Shown one piece after another: positions 28,169 to 36,789 of a DNA stretch of 64,000 nucleotides. How positions within the stretch are numbered: the first letter of the stretch is position 1; each line of letters opens with the position of its first letter. The notes under the pieces were generated by a model that was given only the letters and a program-made list of their open reading frames with translations, was not told where the DNA came from and searched no databases. This DNA is from Roseibium sp. HPY-6 (GTDB taxonomy: Bacteria > Pseudomonadota > Alphaproteobacteria > Rhizobiales > Stappiaceae), in contig NZ_JBEWCD010000002.1 of NCBI RefSeq assembly GCF_040530035.1, positions 1,426,001 to 1,490,000 of the forward strand. Reading direction: 5' to 3'. A program made the translations under genes and the position numbers.

Positions 28169-29119
28169 CTAGACATCTCCTTCCAGGATCGCCAGACCAA
28201 ATCCGGTTCGTCCATAACCGTCACCATTATAGAGCATGTAGAAACGGTTATTGTGCGCGAATACATGGGGGTAGCAGACCATGTCGTGATCAAAGTCCCC
28301 CTGAGCGCCTGGAAGAAGGCCGGCCGTGAGATCGTCACGACGTGTCCACTCCATCAAGTCGGGGGAAGTGGCAAACCCGACCCGGTAAGTCTCGTGACTG
28401 GGGCCGGCTCGAAAGCAATACCAAAGTCCGAAGTCTCCCTCCGGCAGTTTTTGGAGGCCGCGAGGGACAAAGGCATATTCGAGTTCGTTCTCAAATTTTA
28501 CGACCGACCGCGGTGGCGACGACCAGTCAAAGCCATCGCGAGAAGATCGCGTCTTGATGTCATAGAAGTGCTTCGGCTTGTCACCGTCTTTTTCATGTTT
28601 CCAGTCAACGAAGGACGTATAAAACATGTGGTATTGGTCGTTGAACCTGTACACAAGCGGTCCGGTTGCAAACAAGGGGTCATATTTGTCCCGGCCCAGC
28701 ACAGGCCCCTCAAATACTTTTTCAAATGTCCTGCCAGCGTCGGTGCTGCGAGCAACACCAATCGCGTTCTCGAATGGGATCTTCACGCCCAGCGTCCACC
28801 CCGCATAGTAGAGCAGCCATTCATTCCCGTTTTTCACAACGGAAAATGGTGTGATCCCGTTGTCGTCAAACGTTCCTGTTCTGCCAAAATTCAGCAACGG
28901 CGAAGTTTCTATGTTCAGAATCTTCTGCGGGTTGTTGAGGTCAATGTCCAGGTAATACGGCTTCGCAATATTCTCAGACGATCTGGCCTCAAAAAACACT
29001 CGGTAAAGGTCGCCATCCAACTGGACCGCGAATGGCATGCGCGCATAACTGATCATCTGCGCGCTGTTGTTGTCGGCACAGAAAATATGTCCCAACTTGC
29101 GCCATTGCTGATCAGACAT
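28169..29119 (-). CDS. Five-bladed beta-propeller, glycoside-hydrolase-like protein
   Basis: About 316 residues with repeated strands typical of the GH43/GH32/GH130-type propeller fold: FFEARSSEN, YYAGWTLG, GVARSTDAGRTFEK, YHMFYTSFVDW, VGFATSPDLMEWTRR, FYMLYNGDGYGRTGFG. Catalytic acids cannot be assigned, so it may be a sugar-binding or phosphorylase-like enzyme. No signal peptide is seen, which suggests a cytoplasmic role in glycan precursor handling. Its ATG (29119) overlaps the end of the upstream glycosyltransferase gene by 8 bases, so the two are coupled. A perfect inverted repeat (28156-28169) lies at its stop. Confidence 0.8.
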   Translation of the reverse strand: MSDQQWRKLGHIFCADNNSAQMISYARMPFAVQLDGDLYRVFFEARSSENIAKPYYLDIDLNNPQKILNIETSPLLNFGRTGTFDDNGITPFSVVKNGNEWLLYYAGWTLGVKIPFENAIGVARSTDAGRTFEKVFEGPVLGRDKYDPLFATGPLVYRFNDQYHMFYTSFVDWKHEKDGDKPKHFYDIKTRSSRDGFDWSSPPRSVVKFENELEYAFVPRGLQKLPEGDFGLWYCFRAGPSHETYRVGFATSPDLMEWTRRDDLTAGLLPGAQGDFDHDMVCYPHVFAHNNRFYMLYNGDGYGRTGFGLAILEGDV

Positions 29120-30053
29120 CTTTTTCATGTTCCAACACTTTCTGAACTATTGTGTACGGGCGATGACGGACCTCATCAAACAACTGCGCGACATAAATTC
29201 CCAAAATTCCAAGCATGAGAATTATTAGGCCGCCGACGAGGTACAAGGATGCGATGACACTGGTCCACCCGGGCAGCGAACTAATTCCGAGAAGGCGCTG
29301 CGTTACCAGGTAGACAGTGAAAGACAAACCAAAAATGAAAATAAAGAAACCGAAAACGGAAATTATGTTCAGCGGTACAGTGCTGAAATTCACAACGGAG
29401 TTTAACGCCTGCACCACTTTTCTCTTAAGTGTATAGGTCGTCGAACCCTTGTTGCCTTTCTGGACGGTTATTGCAACTTGCTTGTAACCCGTAAGAACAA
29501 CCAGGCCACCCAGGAAGGGACTTCTGTCGCGGTGTTCAACCAGAGAGGCTGTGAATTCTCTTGTCATCAGTTTGGCGATCAGAGCGTTGTGCGGGATCGT
29601 TACGCCGGCGATCAAATCCAGGATGTTGTAAAACAACGTTCCGCTAAAGCGCTCAATGAACCAGCCCTTGCGCGCGGGCTGAACCCCATAAACGATATCT
29701 GCTTCGCTGGTGTCCATCTCACGCCAGAAATCCAAGAGGCTTTCGGGTGGCTCTTCCAGATCAACATCAATGACAAAGACCCGCTCACCGCGTGCATACG
29801 ACAAACCGGTAATAATCGCCTTGTGATGACCGAAATTGCGGGAGAGTTGCACGATGCGGATTTTTGACCCATTTGCCTGCACTTGTTTGGCGGCTTCAAG
29901 ACTTCGCCCCGGACAACCGTCATCTACCAAAATGATCTCGTAGTTGGATACGCCGAGATCCGCTATTGAAGCTTCGATTCTGCGCACAAACTCGGGTATA
30001 AAATCCTCAGATTTGTACATTGTCGCGACGATCGACAGATCAACCTCGGGCAT
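29112..30053 (-). CDS. GtrB-like polyprenyl-phosphate glycosyltransferase (GT2)
   Basis: 313-residue GT2 enzyme. The GT-A domain has LSIVATMYKSEDFI, ILVDDGCPG and the metal-binding DVDLEEPP, followed by a conserved region ending in two C-terminal membrane helices (IISVFGFFIFIFGL and LILMLGILGIYVAQ). This is the architecture of GtrB/ArnC/DPM1-like enzymes, which transfer a sugar from a nucleotide to undecaprenyl phosphate. ATG 30053 gives the family N-terminus. A gtrA homologue at 36.1 kb and a candidate GtrC at 39.4 kb suggest a scattered gtrABC set. Confidence 0.9.
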   Translation of the reverse strand: MPEVDLSIVATMYKSEDFIPEFVRRIEASIADLGVSNYEIILVDDGCPGRSLEAAKQVQANGSKIRIVQLSRNFGHHKAIITGLSYARGERVFVIDVDLEEPPESLLDFWREMDTSEADIVYGVQPARKGWFIERFSGTLFYNILDLIAGVTIPHNALIAKLMTREFTASLVEHRDRSPFLGGLVVLTGYKQVAITVQKGNKGSTTYTLKRKVVQALNSVVNFSTVPLNIISVFGFFIFIFGLSFTVYLVTQRLLGISSLPGWTSVIASLYLVGGLIILMLGILGIYVAQLFDEVRHRPYTIVQKVLEHEKDV

Positions 30054-30543
30054 CAAACCAACTCCAGAGTGCAATAGTGAGCGACAATCATCACGATCGA
30101 ATGCGTTCTGACTGACGATGTATGGCCAGCAACAATACCAATATAACGACACAGGTGAGCGAACATCGTTTTTGCAGCTTCACCTTGCGGCTGCTGGTGG
30201 GTACCTGTCCGACAGACGAAATTAGGCAGATCTTTAACCAATGCCACCTTTGCTTTTGTGAAGTAGCCGCAAGCAGTTCCGCACCGTTTCAGATGCACAA
30301 TGCTGTTCAAAGGTATTGCTTGTGACCGGCGGCTATGTCGGTCGGGCACACATACAGTTGCGTTGATCATTTGAGCTACGGTGCAGGATTAAGGATTGCG
30401 TTTGCCAGTATCCGATAACACAGCCAGATCAGGGTTTGTCCTGGCGTGAACCGACTGGCTGGTTTCTCTTTCGATGCCTGATGTGGTTTTATCACTGAGT
30501 TCGGCGGCACCAAGGCTTTGACATCTCGGCGACGTGTAATTTC
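30054..30543. other. 490-base intergenic region
   Basis: Lies between two minus-strand genes. No supported gene, repeat or terminator is seen. It could hold the promoter of the glycosyltransferase and propeller pair. Confidence 0.45.
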
Positions 30544-31482
30544 TTACTTTGAAAGTACATACATGGTTTCCCATCCGCCGACATACGGCCAAATTGCAAA
30601 CTTCTTGCGCTTGTGGAAAAAGAACTCGATGTTTGCAGGGAGTTTCATGCTGGCCGCGATCAAGTAACGGTACCAGTTGGTCCTCCAGTCGATCTCCACA
30701 ATTGATGGCGAAGAATGGACGATACCCAGCTTTTCGCAAAAAACGTCAGGGACACGGTTCCAAAAATCGACGCCGAGATCATGCATATGTGCCGGAAACG
30801 AAAAGTCTATTGCCGGTACAATTCTTTTTAAGGGAACTATGTATGGCGTTCTGACATAAAGGTGCCCTTCCGGCTTCAGCAAGCCAATCAGGTCGTTCAT
30901 GGCAGTACGCAAGTCGATGACATGTTCCAACGACGCCGACGCAATGATGAGATCATACTTGCCGTCAACGGAATCCGTACTTTCATGTTTCGTGATCACG
31001 AAGCGGTCCGACTCAGCAGAAACCAAATCATCCCCATAATCGATCACATCTATCTCTAGCTTCTCAGGTCCTTGCAGAAGGGACGAAAATGCAAGCGCCA
31101 ACGCACCGTCCCCGCCGCCGAAATCCAGCAATCTGAAAGTCTTGGAGTTTGATCCAACATCTGGAAGAATATTGAAAATGTGTTTCGCAAATCTCTGAGG
31201 ATTTGAGAACGTTACGTTCAGCTCTTCTTCGTTGAAATCCGCGTAAAACTTCGAAAATACTTCGTCGTAATACTTCCTCAGATATTCCGGCTTGGCGTGG
31301 TGCGATGTGGAAACAGCCTTGCAAACTGAACATTTTAAAAGAGATATTGTAGGGTTTGACTGAACTTCTCCGACGTTTTTCTTGGGAAGTTCGGACCCGC
31401 ATGCCGGACATTTTTCGAATTTCATCAAGTCGTCGGATTCAAGCTCGACCGATATTTTTTGCAATGATTGTTGAACTTTCAT
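30544..31482 (-). CDS. Class I SAM methyltransferase with N-terminal zinc ribbon
   Basis: About 312 residues. The N-terminus has two Cys pairs (CPACG and CSVC), matching the zinc-binding domain found before many sugar C- or O-methyltransferases. A Rossmann methyltransferase domain follows, with the SAM-binding motif LLDFGGGDGALA, the acidic VIDYG and the post-motif LIIASASLEHV. Position in the glycan island suggests methylation of a sugar or acyl group. The start is uncertain: ATG 31482 is used, and ATG 31425 just before the zinc ribbon is also possible. Confidence 0.85.
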   Translation of the reverse strand: MKVQQSLQKISVELESDDLMKFEKCPACGSELPKKNVGEVQSNPTISLLKCSVCKAVSTSHHAKPEYLRKYYDEVFSKFYADFNEEELNVTFSNPQRFAKHIFNILPDVGSNSKTFRLLDFGGGDGALALAFSSLLQGPEKLEIDVIDYGDDLVSAESDRFVITKHESTDSVDGKYDLIIASASLEHVIDLRTAMNDLIGLLKPEGHLYVRTPYIVPLKRIVPAIDFSFPAHMHDLGVDFWNRVPDVFCEKLGIVHSSPSIVEIDWRTNWYRYLIAASMKLPANIEFFFHKRKKFAIWPYVGGWETMYVLSK

Positions 31483-31836
31483 TGTATCTGGACTCGCTTG
31501 CTTCGGCTGAAAATTTTTAGAGTTTCTACAAAAGGAACAAAGAGAAAAAAAGACCAAATGCGGGCCTGACACGCGATTATCAGCTCTGATAATTTGGTCT
31601 GGCTTTCTTTTCGAATTCTGTTTGATTGTGCCTCAGATTCGTGTAGGTCGACCTTCAGGGTAACCACCGGCCTCAGGTGAGAATGAAGCGTTTCTCGGCT
31701 CCGGAAAACTGTTTCGAGTGCGGAAAAGGTGGAGAACGAGGTGCTCATTGACTTTAGCACGCCAAAAGTGTCTTTCATCGAAAAACCAGCACAAGCGCCA
31801 GCACCGTTGGTATGTTTATATCTGTAGGCCAAAACC
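31483..31836. other. Divergent promoter region of the glycan island
   Basis: 354 AT-rich bases between the minus-strand methyltransferase and the plus-strand carrier-protein operon. It includes the palindrome at 31576-31593. No gene is supported here. Confidence 0.5.
31576..31593. promoter_or_regulatory. 18-base palindrome, candidate operator
   Basis: ATTATCAG-CT-CTGATAAT, a perfect inverted repeat in the region shared by two divergent glycan operons. A regulator binding site is inferred from position only. Confidence 0.4.
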
Positions 31837-32511
31837 ATGGAAAAAAAAGTTGTTCTAGTCGGAAACGCCGTTACCGCAGAAGTTCTCTATTCTTATCTTA
31901 AGATTGACGCGCGTTATCAGGTCTCTGGTCTTGTTGTCGACGACCAGTATGTCGACACCGGAACGAATTCCGACGTGAGAACAATTGCCTTGTCACATTT
32001 GGCCGAAGAGTACCCGCGTGATGAATATACCCTCATCATGGCCATGGGCTACAACGATCTCAATCAAACGCGCGAGAGGTTGTTCAACAAGCTGGTCGAT
32101 TTGGGTTATGAATTTGAAACCTACGTGCATCCAACCGCTTTTGTCGCTCCAGACGCAACCGTTGGCCAAGGCTCGGTGGTCCTTCCCCACGCCGTCATCG
32201 AACCACATTCCTCAGTCGGTTCAAACACTATGGTATGGAGCAACGTGACACTCGCCCACCACAGCACAGTTGGAGCAAATTGCTGGGTCGCTGCAGGAAC
32301 GGTGGTGTCTGGAAAGGCCGTCATTGAGCGCAACTCCTTCCTGGGCGTCAGTTCAATCATCGTGAATGAGGTTACTGTGGGTGAATTCAACATCATCGGT
32401 GCCGGGGCCTTGGTGTCACGCGACACAAAACCTCATTCAGTCCACCTGTCTCGATCAGCCGAACCCTTCCGTTTTTCGTCGGAAGAATATGTCAAGCATT
32501 TCGGAATTTAA
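31837..32511 (+). CDS. PglD/NeuD-like sugar O/N-acyltransferase (left-handed beta-helix)
   Basis: 224 residues. A small N-terminal Rossmann-like domain (KKVVLVGNAVTAEVL) is followed by hexapeptide repeats of a left-handed beta-helix (VAPDATVGQGSVV, HSTVGANCWVAAGTVVSG), as in PglD, PerB and NeuD, which acylate the amino group of nucleotide-linked 4-amino sugars. Here a carrier protein gene begins one base after its stop, so the acyl donor may be carrier-bound rather than acetyl-CoA. That is inference from gene order. It is the first gene of a tightly packed operon. Confidence 0.88.
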   Translation: MEKKVVLVGNAVTAEVLYSYLKIDARYQVSGLVVDDQYVDTGTNSDVRTIALSHLAEEYPRDEYTLIMAMGYNDLNQTRERLFNKLVDLGYEFETYVHPTAFVAPDATVGQGSVVLPHAVIEPHSSVGSNTMVWSNVTLAHHSTVGANCWVAAGTVVSGKAVIERNSFLGVSSIIVNEVTVGEFNIIGAGALVSRDTKPHSVHLSRSAEPFRFSSEEYVKHFGI

Positions 32512-32512
32512 G

Positions 32513-32752
32513 ATGAACGCCAAACTTACAGAACTACTTGCCGAGGTTTTCGGACTGCGTCCAACTGAAATCCACCCAGAACTTCAAAAAACCGATGTCG
32601 GCTCGTGGGACTCACTGAAGCAGATGGATCTCGTCATGTCCCTGGAGCGGGCCTACGATATCGTGCTGGATCTCCCCGACATTTTGCGCATGACTTCGGT
32701 TGCGGAGATCGTTGCCGTTCTTGAAGACAAAGGAGTGTCTTTTGAAGACTGA
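32513..32752 (+). CDS. Stand-alone acyl/peptidyl carrier protein
   Basis: 79-residue carrier protein. The phosphopantetheine-bearing Ser is in GSWDSLKQMDLV (about residue 37), followed by the typical helix LERAYDIVLD. It is not the fatty-acid AcpP, whose site reads DSLD; it resembles carriers used in specialised aminoacyl or acyl transfer. It begins one base after the acyltransferase and overlaps the SDR gene by 11 bases, so all three are coupled. Confidence 0.9.
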   Translation: MNAKLTELLAEVFGLRPTEIHPELQKTDVGSWDSLKQMDLVMSLERAYDIVLDLPDILRMTSVAEIVAVLEDKGVSFED

Positions 32753-33482
32753 GGGAACGGTTGCACTCGTCACCGGCGGAGCGCGTGGCCTTGGACTGGA
32801 AATCGCACAGCACTTGTCTGGAGCGGGCGCAACAGTGGTTGTCGCAGACAGAAATGCCGAAGCGCTTGCGGCACTTTCTCCAGCGCTTGAAGGTTGCGTG
32901 ATGGACGTCACAGATCCCGCTCAGGTGAAGTCGCAGGTTGCCAACATCATCGATAAGCACAAGCGTATCGATATACTGGTCAACAATGCCGGTGTTATTT
33001 CAAGCGAACCTCTCGTCAATCTCACCAACCCTGACGGCATCATGCATGACTATGGCCGTTTCCGGGACTCTTTGACCGTTAATCTCGATTCTGTCTTTAT
33101 CGTCACCTCAGCGGTGGTGGAACACATGGTCAAACTTCGTATCAGGGGAGCGATTGTAAATATCAGCTCAATCAGCGCCTGCGGCAACGAAGGCCAGACG
33201 GCCTATTCCGCGGCTAAGGCCGGCGTAAACGCAATGACGGTGACTTGGTCGAAAGAGCTCGGGCGCTGGGGTATCCGTTCAAACGCTGTTGCTCCGGGGT
33301 TCATAGGGACCGATTCCACACACTCTGCCGTTACTGAAACAGCGATAAAACATATCCGGGATAACACGCCGCTGCGCAGGCTTGGTGACGCCAGCGAGGT
33401 TGCCGCTGCAGTTAGAACGCTGATAGAAAACGATTTTCTGAACGGGGTCATTCTCGACGTGAATGGCGGGCTCAGGATCTGA
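32742..33482 (+). CDS. SDR family oxidoreductase (FabG-like)
   Basis: 246-residue short-chain dehydrogenase/reductase. It has the cofactor motif TGGARGLG, the NNAG motif, catalytic Ser in ISSIS and the YSAAK Tyr-Lys pair, and a C-terminal LDVNGG. The start is TTG at 32742, chosen because AAGGAGTG lies 6 bases upstream inside the carrier-protein gene; no ATG or GTG fits. It probably reduces a carrier-bound acyl group or a sugar. Its TGA overlaps the next ATG by one base. Confidence 0.88.
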   Translation: MKTEGTVALVTGGARGLGLEIAQHLSGAGATVVVADRNAEALAALSPALEGCVMDVTDPAQVKSQVANIIDKHKRIDILVNNAGVISSEPLVNLTNPDGIMHDYGRFRDSLTVNLDSVFIVTSAVVEHMVKLRIRGAIVNISSISACGNEGQTAYSAAKAGVNAMTVTWSKELGRWGIRSNAVAPGFIGTDSTHSAVTETAIKHIRDNTPLRRLGDASEVAAAVRTLIENDFLNGVILDVNGGLRI

Positions 33483-34357
33483 TGGCGACCGGTTTTGTTT
33501 TTGTCGGCAACAGACGTTTCGTGCTTGAGCGTATGATTGCCGAGGAGCTGAATGTCACCTCAGTGTTTGTCGTCGCGGGGACGCACCTGGAACGAGACTT
33601 GCAGCGCGGCATGATCTCAGGTGTGTCGGACTACTCGACTGTCAGTAGCAAACGGGAGCTCCTTCAACACCTGGAACAGAGCTGCTACGACGTACTTGTT
33701 TCCAATGGCTGCCCCTACATCCTTCCCGTGAGCGAGTTGCCCGCCGCGCGCTATGTAAATATCCACCCGTCCTGCCTCCCTGACTTGCGGGGCGTCGACC
33801 CGGTGATCGGCTCCGTACTGCACAAACGGGATGGCGGTGCCACGTGTCACGTTATGGATGCCGGCATTGATACCGGAGACATCATATCCAGCGTTCGGAT
33901 TCCTTTTTCGCCTGATCTGGACGTTACGACACTCTATCAGTTGAGTTTCATTGCTGAGCAGGACGCATTTTCAAAGGCGCTTGCTCGAAACTTTGAACCT
34001 CAGCGGGCACAGCCCGATGAGCCTGAGGCAATTTACTACTCCCGCAGTGCGGAGGATCAGAGAATTACCTTTCAAGAGGACAATGATTTGATCCTTCAAA
34101 AGGTCAAGGCGTTCAACAACCGTTCTCAAGGTTGCGGTTTCAGTGTCCAGGGAACTAAGTTTCGCGTCTTTTCAGCACAGCGCATGCTAAATCCCTTCAT
34201 CGGCAAGGCGCTGGAGGGGTTCCCCGAATGCGTGGTTGGATTGAGCTACGAGAACAGCATTGTCTTTCGCAAGGACGGCGAAATCATGAGGTTTTTGGAG
34301 ATCCAATCGGACGGGGGCGAGATCATCGCCGTTGGTTCCAGCTTGTTGCAACCCTAG
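33482..34357 (+). CDS. Formyltransferase, sugar N-formyltransferase type
   Basis: 291 residues with the 10-formyl-tetrahydrofolate transferase core. The catalytic triad is readable: Asn and His in VNIHPSCLP (about 93 and 95) and Asp in DAGIDTGDI (about 130), with HPSxLPDLRG characteristic. The C-terminal half differs from Met-tRNA formyltransferase and fits sugar N-formyltransferases (VioF, QdtF type), which formylate dTDP-amino sugars. In this operon it could instead formylate a carrier-bound aminoacyl group. The WecE-type aminotransferase at 36.8 kb would provide the amino sugar. Confidence 0.85.
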   Translation: MATGFVFVGNRRFVLERMIAEELNVTSVFVVAGTHLERDLQRGMISGVSDYSTVSSKRELLQHLEQSCYDVLVSNGCPYILPVSELPAARYVNIHPSCLPDLRGVDPVIGSVLHKRDGGATCHVMDAGIDTGDIISSVRIPFSPDLDVTTLYQLSFIAEQDAFSKALARNFEPQRAQPDEPEAIYYSRSAEDQRITFQEDNDLILQKVKAFNNRSQGCGFSVQGTKFRVFSAQRMLNPFIGKALEGFPECVVGLSYENSIVFRKDGEIMRFLEIQSDGGEIIAVGSSLLQP

Positions 34358-34561
34358 TTGGCTTCGACTAAACGTGACGAACAAGATCACTTGATAAGGT
34401 TCATTCAAAGTCTTTAGCGAGACGTGCGATTTATCGGATACGGGACGCACGCCCGTTAATTGCTGGAACCACCCTCCTACAAGGGCGACACCAAACAGCG
34501 AATTGCTCCCGATTTCCTGTCCGTTAGCCTTTCAGGAAACAGAGACTTCCGACAAATTGAT

Positions 34562-36118
34562 ATGACCGCCATTCCGCACCACTATAATCTGGGCAATCTC
34601 CTCGCCGAAACACTGACCCGGCACTCCACACGACCGGCACTGCGCTACGCTGAGAGCGATCACTCTTTTGGTGATCTGGGAACCTGGGCCGCCTCGCTTG
34701 CAACTCTCCTTCTGGGCAAGGGGCTCAGCCGTGGCGACGTGATCGCCATTGGGCACGACAAACACCCTCTTTCATATGCCCTTATGATTGCGTCGCTTCG
34801 TCTTGGTATCGCTTATGTCAATTTCGACGTCTGTTCACCAATCGCACGAACGAAGCGAATCCTCGAAGTAAGCGCCCCTTCTTTGCTGTTCTACGATGAT
34901 GCGACCTATCGGGAAGAGATGACCGAGCTGGCAGGCGCGCAGGGCTGCGAGTTGATCTTGCTTGAGACGACAAGCCTGCCAGAGACCAGCGACGAAGATC
35001 TTAAGCGCCAGCAGGAATGCTGCCGGTTGGTGGATGGTTCGACCATCGCCTACATAATGTTCACTTCGGGTTCAACGGGAATACCAAAGGGCGTCGCGGT
35101 TACGCATGAGAACCTTTTGCACTTTATCGACTGGGGCCGGGAGTGTTTCGACGTCACGGAAGAAGACAATTTTTCAAATCTCAGTCCGATGTATTTCGAC
35201 AACTCGGTTTTCGATTTCTATGTAGGCCTCTTCAACGGCGCATCGCTCAGTCCGGTCCATCGGGGCCTGCTCACCAAGCCGTATGACTTGGTCGCCTATG
35301 TGAGCGCGCGCAACTGTACGATCTGGTTCTCGGTCCCTTCGGCGCTGATGTATCTCATGGCGGTGAAGGCGATTGGTCCTGGCGCACTTGAAAACCTGCG
35401 TGCCATCATTTTCGGCGGCGAGGGATACCCAAAGGTGGAACTCAAGAAGCTTTATGACCGTTTCGAAAAGCAGGCGAGTCTCGTGAATGTCTATGGACCG
35501 ACGGAATGCACATGCATCTGTAGCGCTCACACGCTGAGTCCGGTCGATTTTGAGGACATGGAAGGGCTACCGACTCTTGGTCGCCTGAACAAGAATTTCG
35601 ACTTTGTCATTCTGGACGATGCCGGTGATGAAGCCGCTGAAGGCGAACTCTGTCTGATCGGGCCGAATGTGGCAGCCGGGTACTTCAATGATCTTGAGCG
35701 CACTGGCGCCGCCTTCCATACGCTCACCGATCCGACGCGCTATATGAAACGGATGTACCGCACAGGTGACCTGGTGAGGGAGGATGATGGACAGCTGCAT
35801 TTCATTGGCCGCAAGGACAATCAAATCAAGCACATGGGTTACCGGATCGAACTTGAAGAGATAGAAAACGCGCTTGTGAGGTTGACCCAGGTTGACCAGG
35901 CTGCGGTCGTCTACCTCCGCAAGCAGGCGGCATTCGGCAAGCTGATCGCGTATGTCGCGTGTAAAAATAACGTAGAAGACGGAGTGCTGCTGAAAGAGCT
36001 TGGTCAGCTGGTGCCTGACTACATGGTCCCGCATCGTCTTCACATATTGCCGGAACTCCCGAAAAACGCCAACGGCAAGGTCGATCGGCAAGCCCTGCGC
36101 GCCCTCTCGGAGCAGTAA
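34562..36118 (+). CDS. Stand-alone amino-acid adenylation enzyme (DltA/NRPS A-domain-like)
   Basis: About 518 residues of the ANL superfamily. Core motifs are FTSGSTGIPKGV (P-loop), YFDNSVFDFY (A4), VYGPTE (A5), YRTGDLV (A7) and NANGKVDRQAL (A10, catalytic Lys). The Asp of the FDNS motif matches the residue that binds the substrate amino group in DltA and NRPS A-domains, pointing to an amino acid substrate rather than a fatty acid. It likely loads the carrier protein at 32.5 kb. A 204-base gap separates it from the formyltransferase gene. The ATG 34562 is preferred to a TTG at 34460. Confidence 0.87.
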   Translation: MTAIPHHYNLGNLLAETLTRHSTRPALRYAESDHSFGDLGTWAASLATLLLGKGLSRGDVIAIGHDKHPLSYALMIASLRLGIAYVNFDVCSPIARTKRILEVSAPSLLFYDDATYREEMTELAGAQGCELILLETTSLPETSDEDLKRQQECCRLVDGSTIAYIMFTSGSTGIPKGVAVTHENLLHFIDWGRECFDVTEEDNFSNLSPMYFDNSVFDFYVGLFNGASLSPVHRGLLTKPYDLVAYVSARNCTIWFSVPSALMYLMAVKAIGPGALENLRAIIFGGEGYPKVELKKLYDRFEKQASLVNVYGPTECTCICSAHTLSPVDFEDMEGLPTLGRLNKNFDFVILDDAGDEAAEGELCLIGPNVAAGYFNDLERTGAAFHTLTDPTRYMKRMYRTGDLVREDDGQLHFIGRKDNQIKHMGYRIELEEIENALVRLTQVDQAAVVYLRKQAAFGKLIAYVACKNNVEDGVLLKELGQLVPDYMVPHRLHILPELPKNANGKVDRQALRALSEQ

Positions 36119-36119
36119 A

Positions 36120-36524
36120 GTGACGCTGGACACGATCATCACAACGACAAGGCAAATGGTGCGGTACGGCGTTGTAGGCGCGCTTACCAATCTGTTGGGT
36201 TACCTGATTTATCTTCTCGTGACCTGGCTTTGGCTCGAGCCGAAGGTAGCTGTTGCGATAATGTATCCAATTGCGGCATTGACCGCTTATTTCGGTCACG
36301 CGAAATATACATTCGAATACAACGGGTACCAGACCCGCGGGTTGTTTCGTTATTGCGTTTCGCACGCCATCGGCTACGCCACGAGTTTGGGAATGCTGTT
36401 TGTATTTTTTGACTTGCTGGGCTACCCGCACCAGCTGGTACAGGCTGCATCGATTTTCGTCGTGGCTGGCCTTCTGTTTCTTCTCTTCCGGTTTTACGTT
36501 TTTCGGGAAGTGTCAAAGAGCTAA
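36120..36524 (+). CDS. gtrA: GtrA family membrane protein (candidate flippase)
   Basis: 134 residues with four membrane helices, the GtrA family. GtrA proteins are thought to flip undecaprenyl-phosphate-linked sugars for side-chain addition outside the cytoplasm. GTG at 36120 is chosen because it follows the ligase stop by one base and has GGAG upstream; the first residues (TLDTIITTTRQMVRYGVVGAL) fit the family. The partner GtrB is at 29.1 kb. Confidence 0.88.
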   Translation: MTLDTIITTTRQMVRYGVVGALTNLLGYLIYLLVTWLWLEPKVAVAIMYPIAALTAYFGHAKYTFEYNGYQTRGLFRYCVSHAIGYATSLGMLFVFFDLLGYPHQLVQAASIFVVAGLLFLLFRFYVFREVSKS

Positions 36525-36789
36525 GCGTTTGATCCTGTTTGGTTCATTTCGTCGGACCAGCCGCTGTCGCTGACAACTCAGAACCAATAATAACCGAACG
36601 CCTTGGACCGACGTCTCTTCAACGTGGGAAAACATATTGCTGCTCTTTCAAAGCAGTGAGATCCCAATATATTGAAAAGGCCATTGTTACTATCTTGAGT
36701 GGCGGTCTGCGCAGGTCGGTAATCGGCTCTTTCGAGCCACTATCAGCAAACGGTTCCTGATCTGATCAAGAAACAAGGACGGTGAGCTA

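Noticed and set aside
28088..29218. 376-residue plus-strand frame opposite the propeller gene
   Set aside because: The minus-strand frame has clear propeller repeats; the plus frame is basic and featureless.
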